Below, piece by piece: positions 29,895 through 37,774 of a stretch of DNA of 44,431 nt. A program made the translations under genes and the position numbers. Origin of the DNA: Candidatus Parcubacteria bacterium (GTDB lineage Bacteria; Patescibacteriota; Minisyncoccia; UBA6257; 2-01-FULL-56-20). The stretch lies in assembly GCA_027450205.1 (NCBI GenBank), contig DAIDJL010000007.1, forward strand, positions 1 to 44,431. The letters run 5' to 3'. The notes under the pieces were generated by a model. It did not search any database and had not been told where the DNA came from. It was given only the letters and a program-made list of their open reading frames with translations. Each line of letters starts with the position of its first letter. Position 1 is the stretch's first letter.

Positions 29895-32051
29895 CTACCA
29901 CTTTTCCACCATCAGCATCGTCCCCGGATGGAAGATCTGCCAGACCTCTTCGGTGATGAACGGCATGAACGGGTGAAGCATTTTGAGCGAGCCCAATAAC
30001 AGCTGTTCGAGCAATGCGTACGATTCGTTCTTTTCCGCGTCGGTGCCGTCGCCCAGTTTCTTCTTCTCCGCCTCTATGACTTTGTCCGCGAGCGTATGCC
30101 ACACGTAGTGATACAATTTTTCGCCGGCAAGGTGGAACTCAAAATCATCAATGTGTTTGGCGACCTCTGCTTTGATCGCCGCAAGTTCTTTTATTTCCTC
30201 GCGCACCGCAAGAGACGCGGCGGCGTCCGCGCGTGCTTTATCGTTAAACGTTTCCGGCTTGTTCATCTGGATGAACCGCGCAATATTCCAGATCTTTGTG
30301 GAAAAGTTGCGATAGCCGCGGACGCGGTCCTCGGAGAGCTTGAGGTCGTTGCCTGCGCTTGCGCCGATGATGAGCGAGAGCCGCGTGGCATCCGCGCCGT
30401 ATTTGTCCGCCATGGTGAGCGGATCGATGATGTTGCCGAGGGACTTGGACATCTTGCGGCCCTTGTCGTCGCGGACGAGGCCGTGCAGGTAGACGCGGCG
30501 GAAGGGGATATCGTCCATCAATACCTCGCTCATTAAGATCATGCGGGCCACCCAGAAGAAGATGATGTCGTAACCGGTCTCAAGCACCGAGTTCGGGAAG
30601 TAAGTTTTGAGATCGTCGGTTTTTTCCGGCCAGCCAAGCGTGCTGAACGGCCAAAGCCCGGACGAGAACCACGTGTCGAGCGTGTCGGGATCCTGCGTCC
30701 ACCCATCACCTTGTGGTGCCGCAACGCCGGCGAAAATCTCATCGCCCTTATACCACACCGGGATCTGATGCCCGAACCAGATCTGGCGTGAGATGCACCA
30801 GTCGCGCAGGTTGTCGATCCAGTTGAAGTAAATGCGTTCGAACCGCTCGGGCAGAATTTTTATCCCGCCATCCGTGACCGCAGACTTCATCAATTCCTTT
30901 AATGTTTTTTTAGCATCGCCGAACGGCTCGTTGACGGCGATAAACCATTGCAGTTTTGGCAATGGTTCGATGATGCCGCCGGTGCGTTCGGCGGTGGCCA
31001 CGTTCTGGGGGATTTCCTCCTCTTTTATGATGAGCCCGCGCGTGCGCAGTTCCTCCGCGACGATCTCGCGCGCCTCGGCCGTCTTTTTGCCGTGGACGAG
31101 CGAATTTTCCACGGTCATCTTTCCGTACTCATCTATTATCTGCACGAAGGGGAGCGAGTGCCGCTGGGCGATCTCCCAGTCGATCATGCTATGCGCGGGC
31201 GTGACGCCGAGTGCCCCGGTGCCGAAATCTTTTTCCACCGATTCGTCCGCGATCACTTTGACGTGGATCGGCGTGCCGCAATAATTCACGTCAAATTCTT
31301 TGCCGACAAATTGTTTGTAACGCTCGTCGGATGGGTGCACCGCGACGGCGGTGTCGCCGAACTTTGTTTCGAGTCGCGTGGTGGATATGGCGATAGGGAA
31401 GTCCGTGCCGTCAGAAAGCTTTCCGTAGCGGAACGTATATAATTTTGCCTTGCGCTCTTCGTAGACGATCTCGTCGTCGGAAATGGTGGTCTGGCCTTTG
31501 ACGTCCCAATTGATCACGCGGTGCCCTCTATAAATAAGGCCGAGGTCGTACATCTTTTTGAACGCGGCGCGGACGGCGACTTCGCGCTTGTCGTCGAGCG
31601 TGTAGGCTTCGCGGCTCCAGTCGAGCGACGCGCCCATGCGCTTCACCTGGTTGACGATCGTGTCGTGGCTTTCCTGCGCGAACGCGCGTACGCGGCGCAA
31701 AAATTCCTCGCGGCCGAGGTCGTGGCGGTTCTTTCCTTCCGCTTTGACGATATCTTTTTCCACCTTGGACTGCGTTGCGATCGCGGCATGGTCGGCGCCG
31801 GGGATCCAGAGCGTGCGCTTGCCGTTCATCCGTGCGTAGCGCACCATGATGTCCTCGATCGCAAGCATCGCCGCGTGGCCTATGTGTAAGGTGCCGGTCA
31901 CGTTCGGCGGGGGAAGTACGATCGAGAACGGTTCGGCATCTTTCGCGGTCACGCCTTTTTCTACGCACGTGTCGGGGTTGAAATAGCCGGCGTCCTCCCA
32001 CATTTTATAGATGCGGGATTCGACCTCGTTCACATCGTAGCGTGGTTCCAT
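29895..32051 (-). CDS. valS: Valyl-tRNA synthetase (short form)
   Basis: 718 residues. Class I synthetase: HIGH motif in VTGTLHIGHAAM (~55), WIPGADHAAIATQ, CP1 editing region (ISTTRLETKFGDTAVAVHP, GVTPAHSMIDWEIAQRHSLP), WCISRQIWFGHQIPVWY, and KMSKSLGN (~535). The C-terminus stops in the anticodon-binding domain (HPFMPFITEEVWQIFHPG ... MVEKW), so the end of that domain and the C-terminal coiled-coil arm of E. coli ValS (951 aa) are missing. No leftover coding sequence follows, and the prsW promoter begins within 55 bp, so the short form looks genuine. Charges tRNA-Val. TATAAT ends 8 nt before ATG. Confidence 0.93.
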   Translation of the reverse strand: MEPRYDVNEVESRIYKMWEDAGYFNPDTCVEKGVTAKDAEPFSIVLPPPNVTGTLHIGHAAMLAIEDIMVRYARMNGKRTLWIPGADHAAIATQSKVEKDIVKAEGKNRHDLGREEFLRRVRAFAQESHDTIVNQVKRMGASLDWSREAYTLDDKREVAVRAAFKKMYDLGLIYRGHRVINWDVKGQTTISDDEIVYEERKAKLYTFRYGKLSDGTDFPIAISTTRLETKFGDTAVAVHPSDERYKQFVGKEFDVNYCGTPIHVKVIADESVEKDFGTGALGVTPAHSMIDWEIAQRHSLPFVQIIDEYGKMTVENSLVHGKKTAEAREIVAEELRTRGLIIKEEEIPQNVATAERTGGIIEPLPKLQWFIAVNEPFGDAKKTLKELMKSAVTDGGIKILPERFERIYFNWIDNLRDWCISRQIWFGHQIPVWYKGDEIFAGVAAPQGDGWTQDPDTLDTWFSSGLWPFSTLGWPEKTDDLKTYFPNSVLETGYDIIFFWVARMILMSEVLMDDIPFRRVYLHGLVRDDKGRKMSKSLGNIIDPLTMADKYGADATRLSLIIGASAGNDLKLSEDRVRGYRNFSTKIWNIARFIQMNKPETFNDKARADAAASLAVREEIKELAAIKAEVAKHIDDFEFHLAGEKLYHYVWHTLADKVIEAEKKKLGDGTDAEKNESYALLEQLLLGSLKMLHPFMPFITEEVWQIFHPGTMLMVEKW

Positions 32052-32127
32052 AATGTTGGATTATACGGTATAATAAGCAAAAGAAAAGGTCGTTGATCAT
32101 TAATCAGGATATAACGTCATTTTAGAA

Positions 32128-32466
32128 ATGGAAGAAACAAAAGACGGTCAGAAGATAATGTCGGTGGGCCGGACAACGTGCGCGTGCGGGCCGGGATGCA
32201 CCTGCGGCTGCGGACATCATTACGCGCATCGCGCGATCTGGTGGATCGTGGCTATAGTGGTTCTCGGCGTCGTATTCTGCATCGGCGTAAAGGCGGGTGA
32301 ATTCCGCGACGAGCTTCGCAGCGCGTTCGGCGGATATTACCGCGGCTATCCGATGATGCAGTACGGGACGTATAACGGCAGCGGCGTTGTTGTGCCGGCG
32401 CAGGGTGGCGTGCAGGGGAGTGCCACGGGCACGACTTCGGCACCAATGATCCCGGTGCAGCAGTAA
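32128..32466 (+). CDS. Cys/His-rich (metallothionein-like) single-pass membrane protein
   Basis: 112 residues. The N-terminal cytosolic segment TTCACGPGCTCGCGHHYAH (~16-34) packs five cysteines in C-x-C-x3-C-x-C-x-C spacing plus three His, as in metal-thiolate clusters. One transmembrane helix follows (AIWWIVAIVVLGVVFCIGV, ~36-54), then a Tyr/Gly/Pro-rich outer region (GGYYRGYPMMQYGTYNGSG) ending SAPMIPVQQ. No catalytic motif. It may bind or hand over a soft metal (Cu, Zn, Fe) at the membrane; this is inference. Ends at a very long perfect hairpin. Confidence 0.7.
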   Translation: MEETKDGQKIMSVGRTTCACGPGCTCGCGHHYAHRAIWWIVAIVVLGVVFCIGVKAGEFRDELRSAFGGYYRGYPMMQYGTYNGSGVVVPAQGGVQGSATGTTSAPMIPVQQ

Positions 32467-32471
32467 GAGCG

Positions 32472-32550
32472 AATACAAAAGCCCCCTCTTTTTTGAACAC
32501 CCACCATCCCCGGTGACGTCTGTGTTCAAAAAAGAGGGGGCTTTTGTATT
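32472..32550. terminator. 29-bp perfect inverted repeat after the Cys-rich gene
   Basis: Left arm 32472-32500 (AATACAAAAGCCCCCTC...) and right arm 32522-32550 are exact reverse complements, with a 21-nt loop. The G/C block plus flanking A/T runs gives an intrinsic-terminator layout on both strands, but 29 perfect base pairs is far longer than needed. Confidence 0.8.
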
Positions 32551-32677
32551 TGTCTATTACCAGGGGAGGGAGTAGAGTATGGGCAGCTGTTCGGAATGGT
32601 CAAAGAAGCCACTCCCGCCCATCTAAGAAGTGGGTGAAAATCGAACCCTCGGGAGAACGAGGGAGAAAAGGTGATGT

Positions 32678-33319
32678 ATGGAAGCAAGCAAGCTTGAGCA
32701 ATTAGCCCTCTGGCAATGGAAACGATTGACGGCTCCGCTGTTGTTCGTGGGTGTTGGATGTGTCTGTGTGATGATGTCATTGGTCATCACGCTCACTATG
32801 CAGCCGCGGCGTCACGAGGGATTTCTTTTCGCTATTTTTGCCGTAGAAATCCTTCCCTTTCTTGGCGGAGTCAAGCTTTATTTTATCCGCAAGAAATATC
32901 AGGAAAGGGCGGCGATCAACAACGATGAATTCGGCCGCATTTTTGGAAGGATGTCCTTCGGCCTGGACGCTCCCGGCGTGCGGCAGATCGTTCAGCTCCG
33001 GGTGGATACCATTCTTACCCAACGTGCGGGCAGGCTCGATGATGCTTGCAAATATCAGGAGGACTATCTGAAGGAGGTCAAGGCTGCAAGCGGCGACGTG
33101 GCAAAAGTGGAAGAAATGCTTGGAAGGGTGACCGCTCTTGCGCGGGAGGTCAGGATCGCAAAGGTCGAATTCTGGAACGCCCGCCGGTCGGCGAAGAATT
33201 TCGGCTATAACGTCAAGGATTCATTCAAGGAATATCTTGATAATAAGACCGAGTCCTCACCGCCTTCCCGTCCTGGCTATGTATGTGCCTCTCCCGACGA
33301 AGACGGCATTCCTTTTTGA
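32678..33319 (+). CDS. Hypothetical two-TM coiled-coil protein with SD
   Basis: 213 residues. Two hydrophobic segments near the N-terminus (LLFVGVGCVCVMMSLVITLT, ~19-38; LFAIFAVEILPFLGGVKLYF, ~49-68), then a charged helical cytosolic part (YQEDYLKEVKAASGDVAKVE, EEMLGRVTALAREVRIAKVE) likely to form a coiled coil, and a Pro/Ser-rich tail. No family recognised. AAGGTG lies about 6 nt before the ATG, and the leader contains a CCTCG-N6-CGAGG hairpin that could affect access to the SD. A strong terminator follows. Member of the SD-led unknown set. Confidence 0.7.
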   Translation: MEASKLEQLALWQWKRLTAPLLFVGVGCVCVMMSLVITLTMQPRRHEGFLFAIFAVEILPFLGGVKLYFIRKKYQERAAINNDEFGRIFGRMSFGLDAPGVRQIVQLRVDTILTQRAGRLDDACKYQEDYLKEVKAASGDVAKVEEMLGRVTALAREVRIAKVEFWNARRSAKNFGYNVKDSFKEYLDNKTESSPPSRPGYVCASPDEDGIPF

Positions 33320-33344
33320 CCAGCTCCGTTTTTTTGGGACCAAC

Positions 33345-33376
33345 AAACCCCGGCATCAGGCGTGCCGGGGTTTTTC
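33345..33376 (+). terminator. Rho-independent terminator
   Basis: AAACCCCGGC / GCCGGGGTTT stem followed by TTTTTC, 26 bp after the stop of the 213-aa gene. Confidence 0.9.
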
Positions 33377-33393
33377 TATGATAGATTTTCGGG

Positions 33394-33399
33394 TACACT
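33394..33399 (+). promoter_or_regulatory. -10 box of tgt
   Basis: TACACT ending 6 nt before ATG 33406 (leaderless); same hexamer as the helicase-nuclease promoter. Confidence 0.55.
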
Positions 33400-33405
33400 A
33401 CTTTC

Positions 33406-34587
33406 ATGATCGAATTTTCCGTATTAAAAAAATCTAAAAAATCAGCGGCACGGCTTGGCGTATTAAAGACGCCGCACGGCGAAGTGATGACGCCCGCAAT
33501 CGTACCGGTCGCCACGCTTGCAACGATCAAGGCCCTGCGCAGCGACGAGGTCCTGCGGACGGGAACGCAGCTGCTTATTTCAAACACCTATCACCTCCAC
33601 CTCCAGCCGGGAGAAAAGATCGTGAAGGCCGCAGGCGGCATCAATAAGTTCATGGGCTGGCCGCGTCCGACAATGACGGATTCGGGCGGGTTCCAGGTGT
33701 TCAGTCTCGGCTTCGGGCGGGATCTTGGCATCGGCAAGCATTCGGTAAAATCCTATCCGGGAAAACTTGAAAAGGCGATCGATCGCGGGCATCAGCCGAA
33801 TCACGTCAAAATAACGGAAGACGGGGTGCGGTTCCGCTCGCCGCTCACCGGAGAGGAGATGTTCCTCGGGCCGGAGGAGTCCATTGCGATCCAGCAGCAG
33901 CTTGGCGCCGATATCATGTTCGCATTCGACGAATGTCCGCCCCCCGGCGTGACGCACGATTACATGAAACATTCGCTTGCCCGCACCCATCGATGGGCGA
34001 AACGCTCACTCGCGGCGCGCACTTCCCGGCAGGCGCTCTACGGCATCGTGCAGGGCGCGGGATTTGAAGATCTGCGTAAAGAGGGTGCGCGCGCGATCGC
34101 ACGCATGGACGGGTTTGACGGCTATGGCATCGGCGGGGATCTCGGCGAATCAAAGATAGCGTCGCGGAAGATCCTGCAGTGGGTCAATCCGCTGCTTGAT
34201 CAAAAGAAACCGCGGCACCTGCTTGGCATGGGTCACGTGGAGGATATCGAGCTCATCATGAAGGGCGGCGTGGACACGTTCGATTGTACGGTGCCGACGC
34301 ATTACGCCCGCCGCGGCATCGCGTTCGTCGGCAAGAAGAGCGGCATGCCAGGAGGCGCCCACGATGGCCGCGTGGATTTCACAAAATCCTCATTGTTGAA
34401 GGACAAAGATCCCATAGATCCCTCGTGCGAGTGCCTTGTGTGTCAAAATTACCGGCGCAATTACATCGCACATCTTGTGCGCGCGAACGAGATCGCGGGC
34501 GGCGCATTGCTCACGTTTCATAACCTGTTTTTCTTCAATGCCTACGTTGACAAACTACGGCAAAAGATTGCGAAAGGTGCATTGTAA
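33406..34587 (+). CDS. tgt: tRNA-guanine transglycosylase
   Basis: 393 residues. Active-site Asp in TDSGGFQVFSLG (~90), substrate region GIVQGAGFEDLRKEGA, nucleophile Asp in DTFDCTVPTHYARRG, and the zinc site CECLVC...H (C-x-C-x2-C plus His in LLTFHNLFFF). The usual IGGLSVGE reads IGGDLGE here, a small deviation. Exchanges guanine-34 of GUN anticodons for preQ1 (bacteria), the queuosine pathway. No other queuosine gene is in the window; preQ1 or queuine would need to be made elsewhere or salvaged. Confidence 0.93.
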   Translation: MIEFSVLKKSKKSAARLGVLKTPHGEVMTPAIVPVATLATIKALRSDEVLRTGTQLLISNTYHLHLQPGEKIVKAAGGINKFMGWPRPTMTDSGGFQVFSLGFGRDLGIGKHSVKSYPGKLEKAIDRGHQPNHVKITEDGVRFRSPLTGEEMFLGPEESIAIQQQLGADIMFAFDECPPPGVTHDYMKHSLARTHRWAKRSLAARTSRQALYGIVQGAGFEDLRKEGARAIARMDGFDGYGIGGDLGESKIASRKILQWVNPLLDQKKPRHLLGMGHVEDIELIMKGGVDTFDCTVPTHYARRGIAFVGKKSGMPGGAHDGRVDFTKSSLLKDKDPIDPSCECLVCQNYRRNYIAHLVRANEIAGGALLTFHNLFFFNAYVDKLRQKIAKGAL

Positions 34588-34678
34588 TATTCGCCACCAC
34601 CCGCCCGTAGTACTCAGCAGGTCGAGCGGGGGCAATGTCGTACGCTCCAAATAAACTATACAGATCAACGCACGGAAC

Positions 34679-34837
34679 ATGCTTATTAAAAGTGATAAAG
34701 GGGTATACACCCATCTGAAGCTCCTCAAAGATCTGTCAGAGATCAAGGCCGTCCTTGACGTCGAAGCGCAGCTCATCAGGGCATTGGTGAAGATGGCGAT
34801 CGCGCGTCAGGCGATCGGCTTCCGACTTTCTTTCTAG
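34679..34837 (+). CDS. Possible 52-aa helical protein (below ORF-track cutoff)
   Basis: ATG 34679 to TAG 34835-34837. The sequence MLIKSDKGVYTHLKLLKDL, then SEIKAVLDVEAQLIRALVKM, then AIARQAIGFRLSF has regular heptad-like hydrophobic spacing and no low-complexity bias. It lies between tgt and a terminator at 34862, in an otherwise empty 360-bp gap. No clear SD; TATACA at ~34658 would give a short leader. Not recognised. The upstream 90 bp hold nothing I can name. Confidence 0.45.
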   Translation: MLIKSDKGVYTHLKLLKDLSEIKAVLDVEAQLIRALVKMAIARQAIGFRLSF

Positions 34838-34861
34838 AAAAGACGCCTATGCACATGCGAT

Positions 34862-34903
34862 AAAATTCCGCTCTCCGAAAATGAGGGGCGGGATTTTTGT
34901 TTT
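34862..34903 (+). terminator. Terminator downstream of the 52-aa ORF/tgt
   Basis: AAAATTCCGC / GCGGGATTTT (one G-U pair) followed by TTTGTTTTT. Confidence 0.7.
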
Positions 34904-34949
34904 TGGGGATTCGGCGTGAAAAGATTATAATAAGGTTAAATAGACGCCC

Positions 34950-35717
34950 ATGTCCTCCTACTACAACCCCCAGCGCTCGCGGAACATCTTCGACCCGAAG
35001 TCGCATGAGCCGTTTACGGTGAGCCGCAGCGGGATCGATCTTTTCGTGCAATGCTCCCGATGTTTTTATATTGATAAGCGGCTTGGCACCGGACGCCCGC
35101 CGGGATTTCCGTTCAGCCTGAACAGCGTCGTGGATGCGCTGCTCAAAAAAGAGTTTGATATCCATCGCGCCGCGGGCACCGTGCATCCGCTGATGAAGGA
35201 GTACAACATCGACGCGGTGCCGTACGCGCACAAAGAGCTCGACGCCTGGCGCGACTCTCTCCGGCGCGGCATACAATTTTTGCACGAGCCGACGAATCTG
35301 CTCGTCCGCGGAGGCGTGGACGATGTCTGGGTGGCTCCGACGGGGGAGCTGATCATCGTGGATTATAAAGCGACGGCGAAGGACGGCGAGGTATCGCTTG
35401 ACGCAGAATGGCAGGATGGCTACAAGCGGCAGATGGAGGTGTACCAGTGGCTGTTCCGCAAGAACGGCTTCAAGGTCTCGCCGACGGGCTACTTCGTATA
35501 CTGTAACGGCAATACTGATGCGAAGGCGTTCGATGCGCGGCTGGAATTCGACATCAAAGTGATCCCATACGTGGGCAATACCGACTGGGTGGAACCGACG
35601 ATCGTTAATATGCACAAGTGCCTGATGAGCGACACGCTCCCGCCGGCCGCCGATGATTGCGACTACTGCGCCTACTATAATAAGCGTGCACAGCACGAGA
35701 AGGCGAAAAGGGGATAG
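34950..35717 (+). CDS. PD-(D/E)XK nuclease with Cas4/AddB-like cysteine layout
   Basis: 255 residues. Nuclease core GGVDDVWVAPTGELIIVDYKAT: Asp ~124/125, then D138 and K140 of the D-x-K motif, followed by a helix with QMEVYQWLFRKNGF (the Q---Y helix motif IV). Cysteines at both ends, C35/C38 (FVQCSRCFYID) and C237/C240 (DDCDYCAYY), are placed as in 4Fe-4S nucleases of the Cas4/AddB group. No cas1/cas2 or CRISPR is nearby; instead it precedes both exonuclease VII subunits, suggesting DNA repair or end-processing. Closely similar stand-alone proteins occur in Parcubacteria (from memory). TATAAT at 34926-34931 gives a ~12-nt leader. Confidence 0.8.
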   Translation: MSSYYNPQRSRNIFDPKSHEPFTVSRSGIDLFVQCSRCFYIDKRLGTGRPPGFPFSLNSVVDALLKKEFDIHRAAGTVHPLMKEYNIDAVPYAHKELDAWRDSLRRGIQFLHEPTNLLVRGGVDDVWVAPTGELIIVDYKATAKDGEVSLDAEWQDGYKRQMEVYQWLFRKNGFKVSPTGYFVYCNGNTDAKAFDARLEFDIKVIPYVGNTDWVEPTIVNMHKCLMSDTLPPAADDCDYCAYYNKRAQHEKAKRG

Positions 35718-35745
35718 GCGACGGACAGGATGCTCCTTTCTATAC

Positions 35746-35751
35746 TATAAT
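35746..35751 (+). promoter_or_regulatory. -10 box of xseA
   Basis: TATAAT ending 6 nt before ATG 35758, with CGGACA 18 nt upstream as a possible -35. Confidence 0.6.
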
Positions 35752-35757
35752 AGGCCT

Positions 35758-36978
35758 ATGGCGATCGCGCTCCCCGAAGACAAGGTTTTCACCATTGCAG
35801 AATATATCGAGATCCTTAATGTATTTTTTAAGTCGCAGTCTGCGCGGATCATCGGGGAGATCTCCGAGCTCAAACGTGCCGCGAGCGGCCACGTCTATTT
35901 CAGCATTAAAGACAAAGAAAATCCCGGTTCGCTTGATGCGATCATGTGGGCGCGGAACTATCAGTTGTGCGGTATCGCGCTCGAGGTCGGGATGGAAGTG
36001 ATCCTGAACGGACATCCGAACGTATATCCGAACAACGGACGGTTGTCGTTCGTGGCCGACACGGTGGAACTGGTGGGCGAGGGCGCGCTCAAAAAGGCAT
36101 ACGACGATCTGCGTAAAAAACTGGAGGCAGAAGGCGTTTTCGCGGCGGCACGCAAGCGCGTCCTGCCGGAGTATCCGCAGCGTATCGGCGTCATCACTTC
36201 GCTCAAGGGCGCGGTCATCCACGATTTTGAGAATAATCTGGGCAAGTTCGGTTTCACCGTGAACGTGATCGACGCGCGCGTGGAGGGTGCCCAGGCGGCG
36301 CCGTCACTGCTCGCCGCGATCCGTGCGATGCGCGAGATAGTGGAAGATGAAGGCTCGCGCGGGACGGGCATCGAGGCGCTTGTGATCATCCGCGGCGGCG
36401 GCTCGCTTGAATCGCTCCAGGCCTTCAACAATGAGGTGCTCGTGCGCGAGGTCGTCAACTTTCCGGTGCCGGTCATCGCGGGTATCGGTCATGATCAGGA
36501 CGTGCCGCTCATGGCGCTCGCCGCGGATCATATGACGAGCACGCCGACCGCCGCCGCGCATCTCTTGGGCCGGTCGTGGGAGGAGGCATACGCAAAGGTG
36601 CGCGAATTCTCGGGACTGCTCAATCGTTTTCCGCTCGAATTGCAGCGCGTGCAGAACGGCCTTGCGAATACGTGGGACGGGCTGGTCAATATGTTCGAGC
36701 GGTCGCTGGAGGGCGCGCGCCAGACGCTTATGCTCGGTGCACAGGCGATCAAGCATAACGATCCCGCGCGCCAGCTTGCGCTGGGCTATTCCATCGCGCG
36801 CAGGAATGGTAAAGTAGTACGGAGCACTGCCGGCCTGCGCGCGGGCGACGAGATATCGCTCACGGTCGCGGACGGCGAGATAAGCTCTATCATAAAATCA
36901 ATCGACCATGGCAAAAAACAAACCGCACGACCTAAAAAAATATCTGGAGGACATCAAGAAGATCTCGGATTGGTTTGA
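35758..36978 (+). CDS. xseA: Exodeoxyribonuclease VII large subunit
   Basis: 406 residues from ATG 35758; the track start at 35653 lies inside the upstream nuclease gene and before the promoter. N-terminal OB fold (FFKSQSARIIGEISELKRAA, GHVYFSIKD, MEVILNGHPNVYPNNGRLSF), catalytic domain (PQRIGVITSLKGAVIHDF, IIRGGGSLESLQAFNNE, PVIAGIGHDQDVPLMALAAD) and C-terminal segment ending in the usual beta region (ALGYSIARRNGKVV, GDEISLTVADGEI). Degrades single-stranded DNA to oligonucleotides, in complex with XseB. Unusual: it runs on 71 bp into xseB, adding a basic tail KKQTARPKKISGG. Confidence 0.93.
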   Translation: MAIALPEDKVFTIAEYIEILNVFFKSQSARIIGEISELKRAASGHVYFSIKDKENPGSLDAIMWARNYQLCGIALEVGMEVILNGHPNVYPNNGRLSFVADTVELVGEGALKKAYDDLRKKLEAEGVFAAARKRVLPEYPQRIGVITSLKGAVIHDFENNLGKFGFTVNVIDARVEGAQAAPSLLAAIRAMREIVEDEGSRGTGIEALVIIRGGGSLESLQAFNNEVLVREVVNFPVPVIAGIGHDQDVPLMALAADHMTSTPTAAAHLLGRSWEEAYAKVREFSGLLNRFPLELQRVQNGLANTWDGLVNMFERSLEGARQTLMLGAQAIKHNDPARQLALGYSIARRNGKVVRSTAGLRAGDEISLTVADGEISSIIKSIDHGKKQTARPKKISGGHQEDLGLV

Positions 36979-37117
36979 GGAGCAGGAAGAGATAGACCTG
37001 GAAGAGGCGCTCGTGAAGATCCGCGAAGCGGGGGAGCTGATCAAGTTGAGCAAGGACCGTCTGGCGGAAGTGGAGAACGAATTCAAGGAGATCAAATTGA
37101 AAATAGAAGAAGGATGA
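36908..37117 (+). CDS. xseB: Exodeoxyribonuclease VII small subunit
   Basis: 69 residues, normal size. Helical hairpin with LKKYLEDIKKISDWFEEQEE, IDLEEALVKIREAGELIKLS and KDRLAEVENEF; the 'DLEEAL-K-EEG--L---C--L--AE' pattern of XseB is present, with lysine/serine in place of the usual Cys. It binds the XseA stalk and is needed for assembly. Starts inside the xseA 3' end (71-bp overlap), so expression is coupled. A terminator follows. Confidence 0.88.
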   Translation: MAKNKPHDLKKYLEDIKKISDWFEEQEEIDLEEALVKIREAGELIKLSKDRLAEVENEFKEIKLKIEEG

Positions 37118-37118
37118 T

Positions 37119-37152
37119 AAAAAACCCGCTCATTCAAAGAGCGGGTTTTTTT
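37119..37152 (+). terminator. Terminator of xseAB
   Basis: AAAAAACCCGCTC / GAGCGGGTTTTTTT, 7-nt loop, directly after the xseB stop. Confidence 0.93.
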
Positions 37153-37174
37153 AATCGCGAATATTGGTGTTCTG

Positions 37175-37762
37175 TTATGCAGCCGCAATCGCAGGGACAT
37201 CCTTTTCGCGCGCGGCCTTCAGCGCTTCGGCCCACCAGATGAGCTGGTCAAGCATCTGCTCCGCGCTCGCGTCGAACGATTCCGTCTTGAGCACCCCTTT
37301 TTCGTCGAGCAGTGCCCACGGAGCCACCATGTGCACGGCGGTGCGCATCGGCGCCATCTGTTGTTCGGTGACGATCGGGCGGAGCTGGTCCACGGCGCGG
37401 GCTGCGCCGACGGTACCGTATCCCACGAACGCGACCGGTTTCTTGTGCCATTCGTCGGCCACGTAGTCGATCGCATTTTTCAATGCCGCCGCGGGGCCAT
37501 GATTGTATTCCGCGACCGTAAAGATGAACCCGTCAGCCTCCGCGATCTTTGCCGTCCATTGCGCAACGACCGGGTTCGCGTACGGCTCTTTTTTCATGGA
37601 AGGGGAAACCGGCTCATCAAAGAAGGGGAGCGGATAGTCCCGAAGGTCCAGCAACTCCACATCCAACCCTTTTGCTTTCGCTTTCTCCACGATCCACTTC
37701 GCCGGCTGCTCGCCGAACCGTCCCTGCCGCGTAGTTCCTAACACAACTTTTATTTTTAACAT
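37175..37762 (-). CDS. NAD(P)H-dependent FMN reductase / flavodoxin-like oxidoreductase
   Basis: 195 residues. Flavodoxin-like NADPH-FMN reductase: IKVVLGTTRQGRFGEQPAKW (FMN phosphate loop), ELLDLRDYPLPFFDEP, FIFTVAEYNHGPAAALKNAIDY (the 'PEYN-S-P--LKNAID' motif, with H for S) and KPVAFVGYGTVGAARAVDQLR ('G-GG-RA--QLR'). Transfers electrons from NAD(P)H to flavin or small acceptors such as quinones. It lies 12 bp downstream of an ArsR regulator, so probably forms a redox-stress or metal-responsive pair. Confidence 0.88.
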   Translation of the reverse strand: MLKIKVVLGTTRQGRFGEQPAKWIVEKAKAKGLDVELLDLRDYPLPFFDEPVSPSMKKEPYANPVVAQWTAKIAEADGFIFTVAEYNHGPAAALKNAIDYVADEWHKKPVAFVGYGTVGAARAVDQLRPIVTEQQMAPMRTAVHMVAPWALLDEKGVLKTESFDASAEQMLDQLIWWAEALKAAREKDVPAIAAA

Positions 37763-37774
37763 TGTTTTAATGAT

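Noticed and set aside
34776-35696. 306-aa minus-strand ORF
   Set aside because: Shadow of the PD-(D/E)XK nuclease; the plus-strand frame carries the catalytic motif and cysteines.
34950-35717. CRISPR-Cas Cas4
   Set aside because: Fold and cysteines are similar, but there is no cas1/cas2 and no direct-repeat array in the window; the neighbours are exonuclease VII genes.
35653-35757. N-terminal extension of xseA in the ORF track
   Set aside because: It lies in another frame of the upstream nuclease gene and crosses the TATAAT box; XseA homology begins at 35758.
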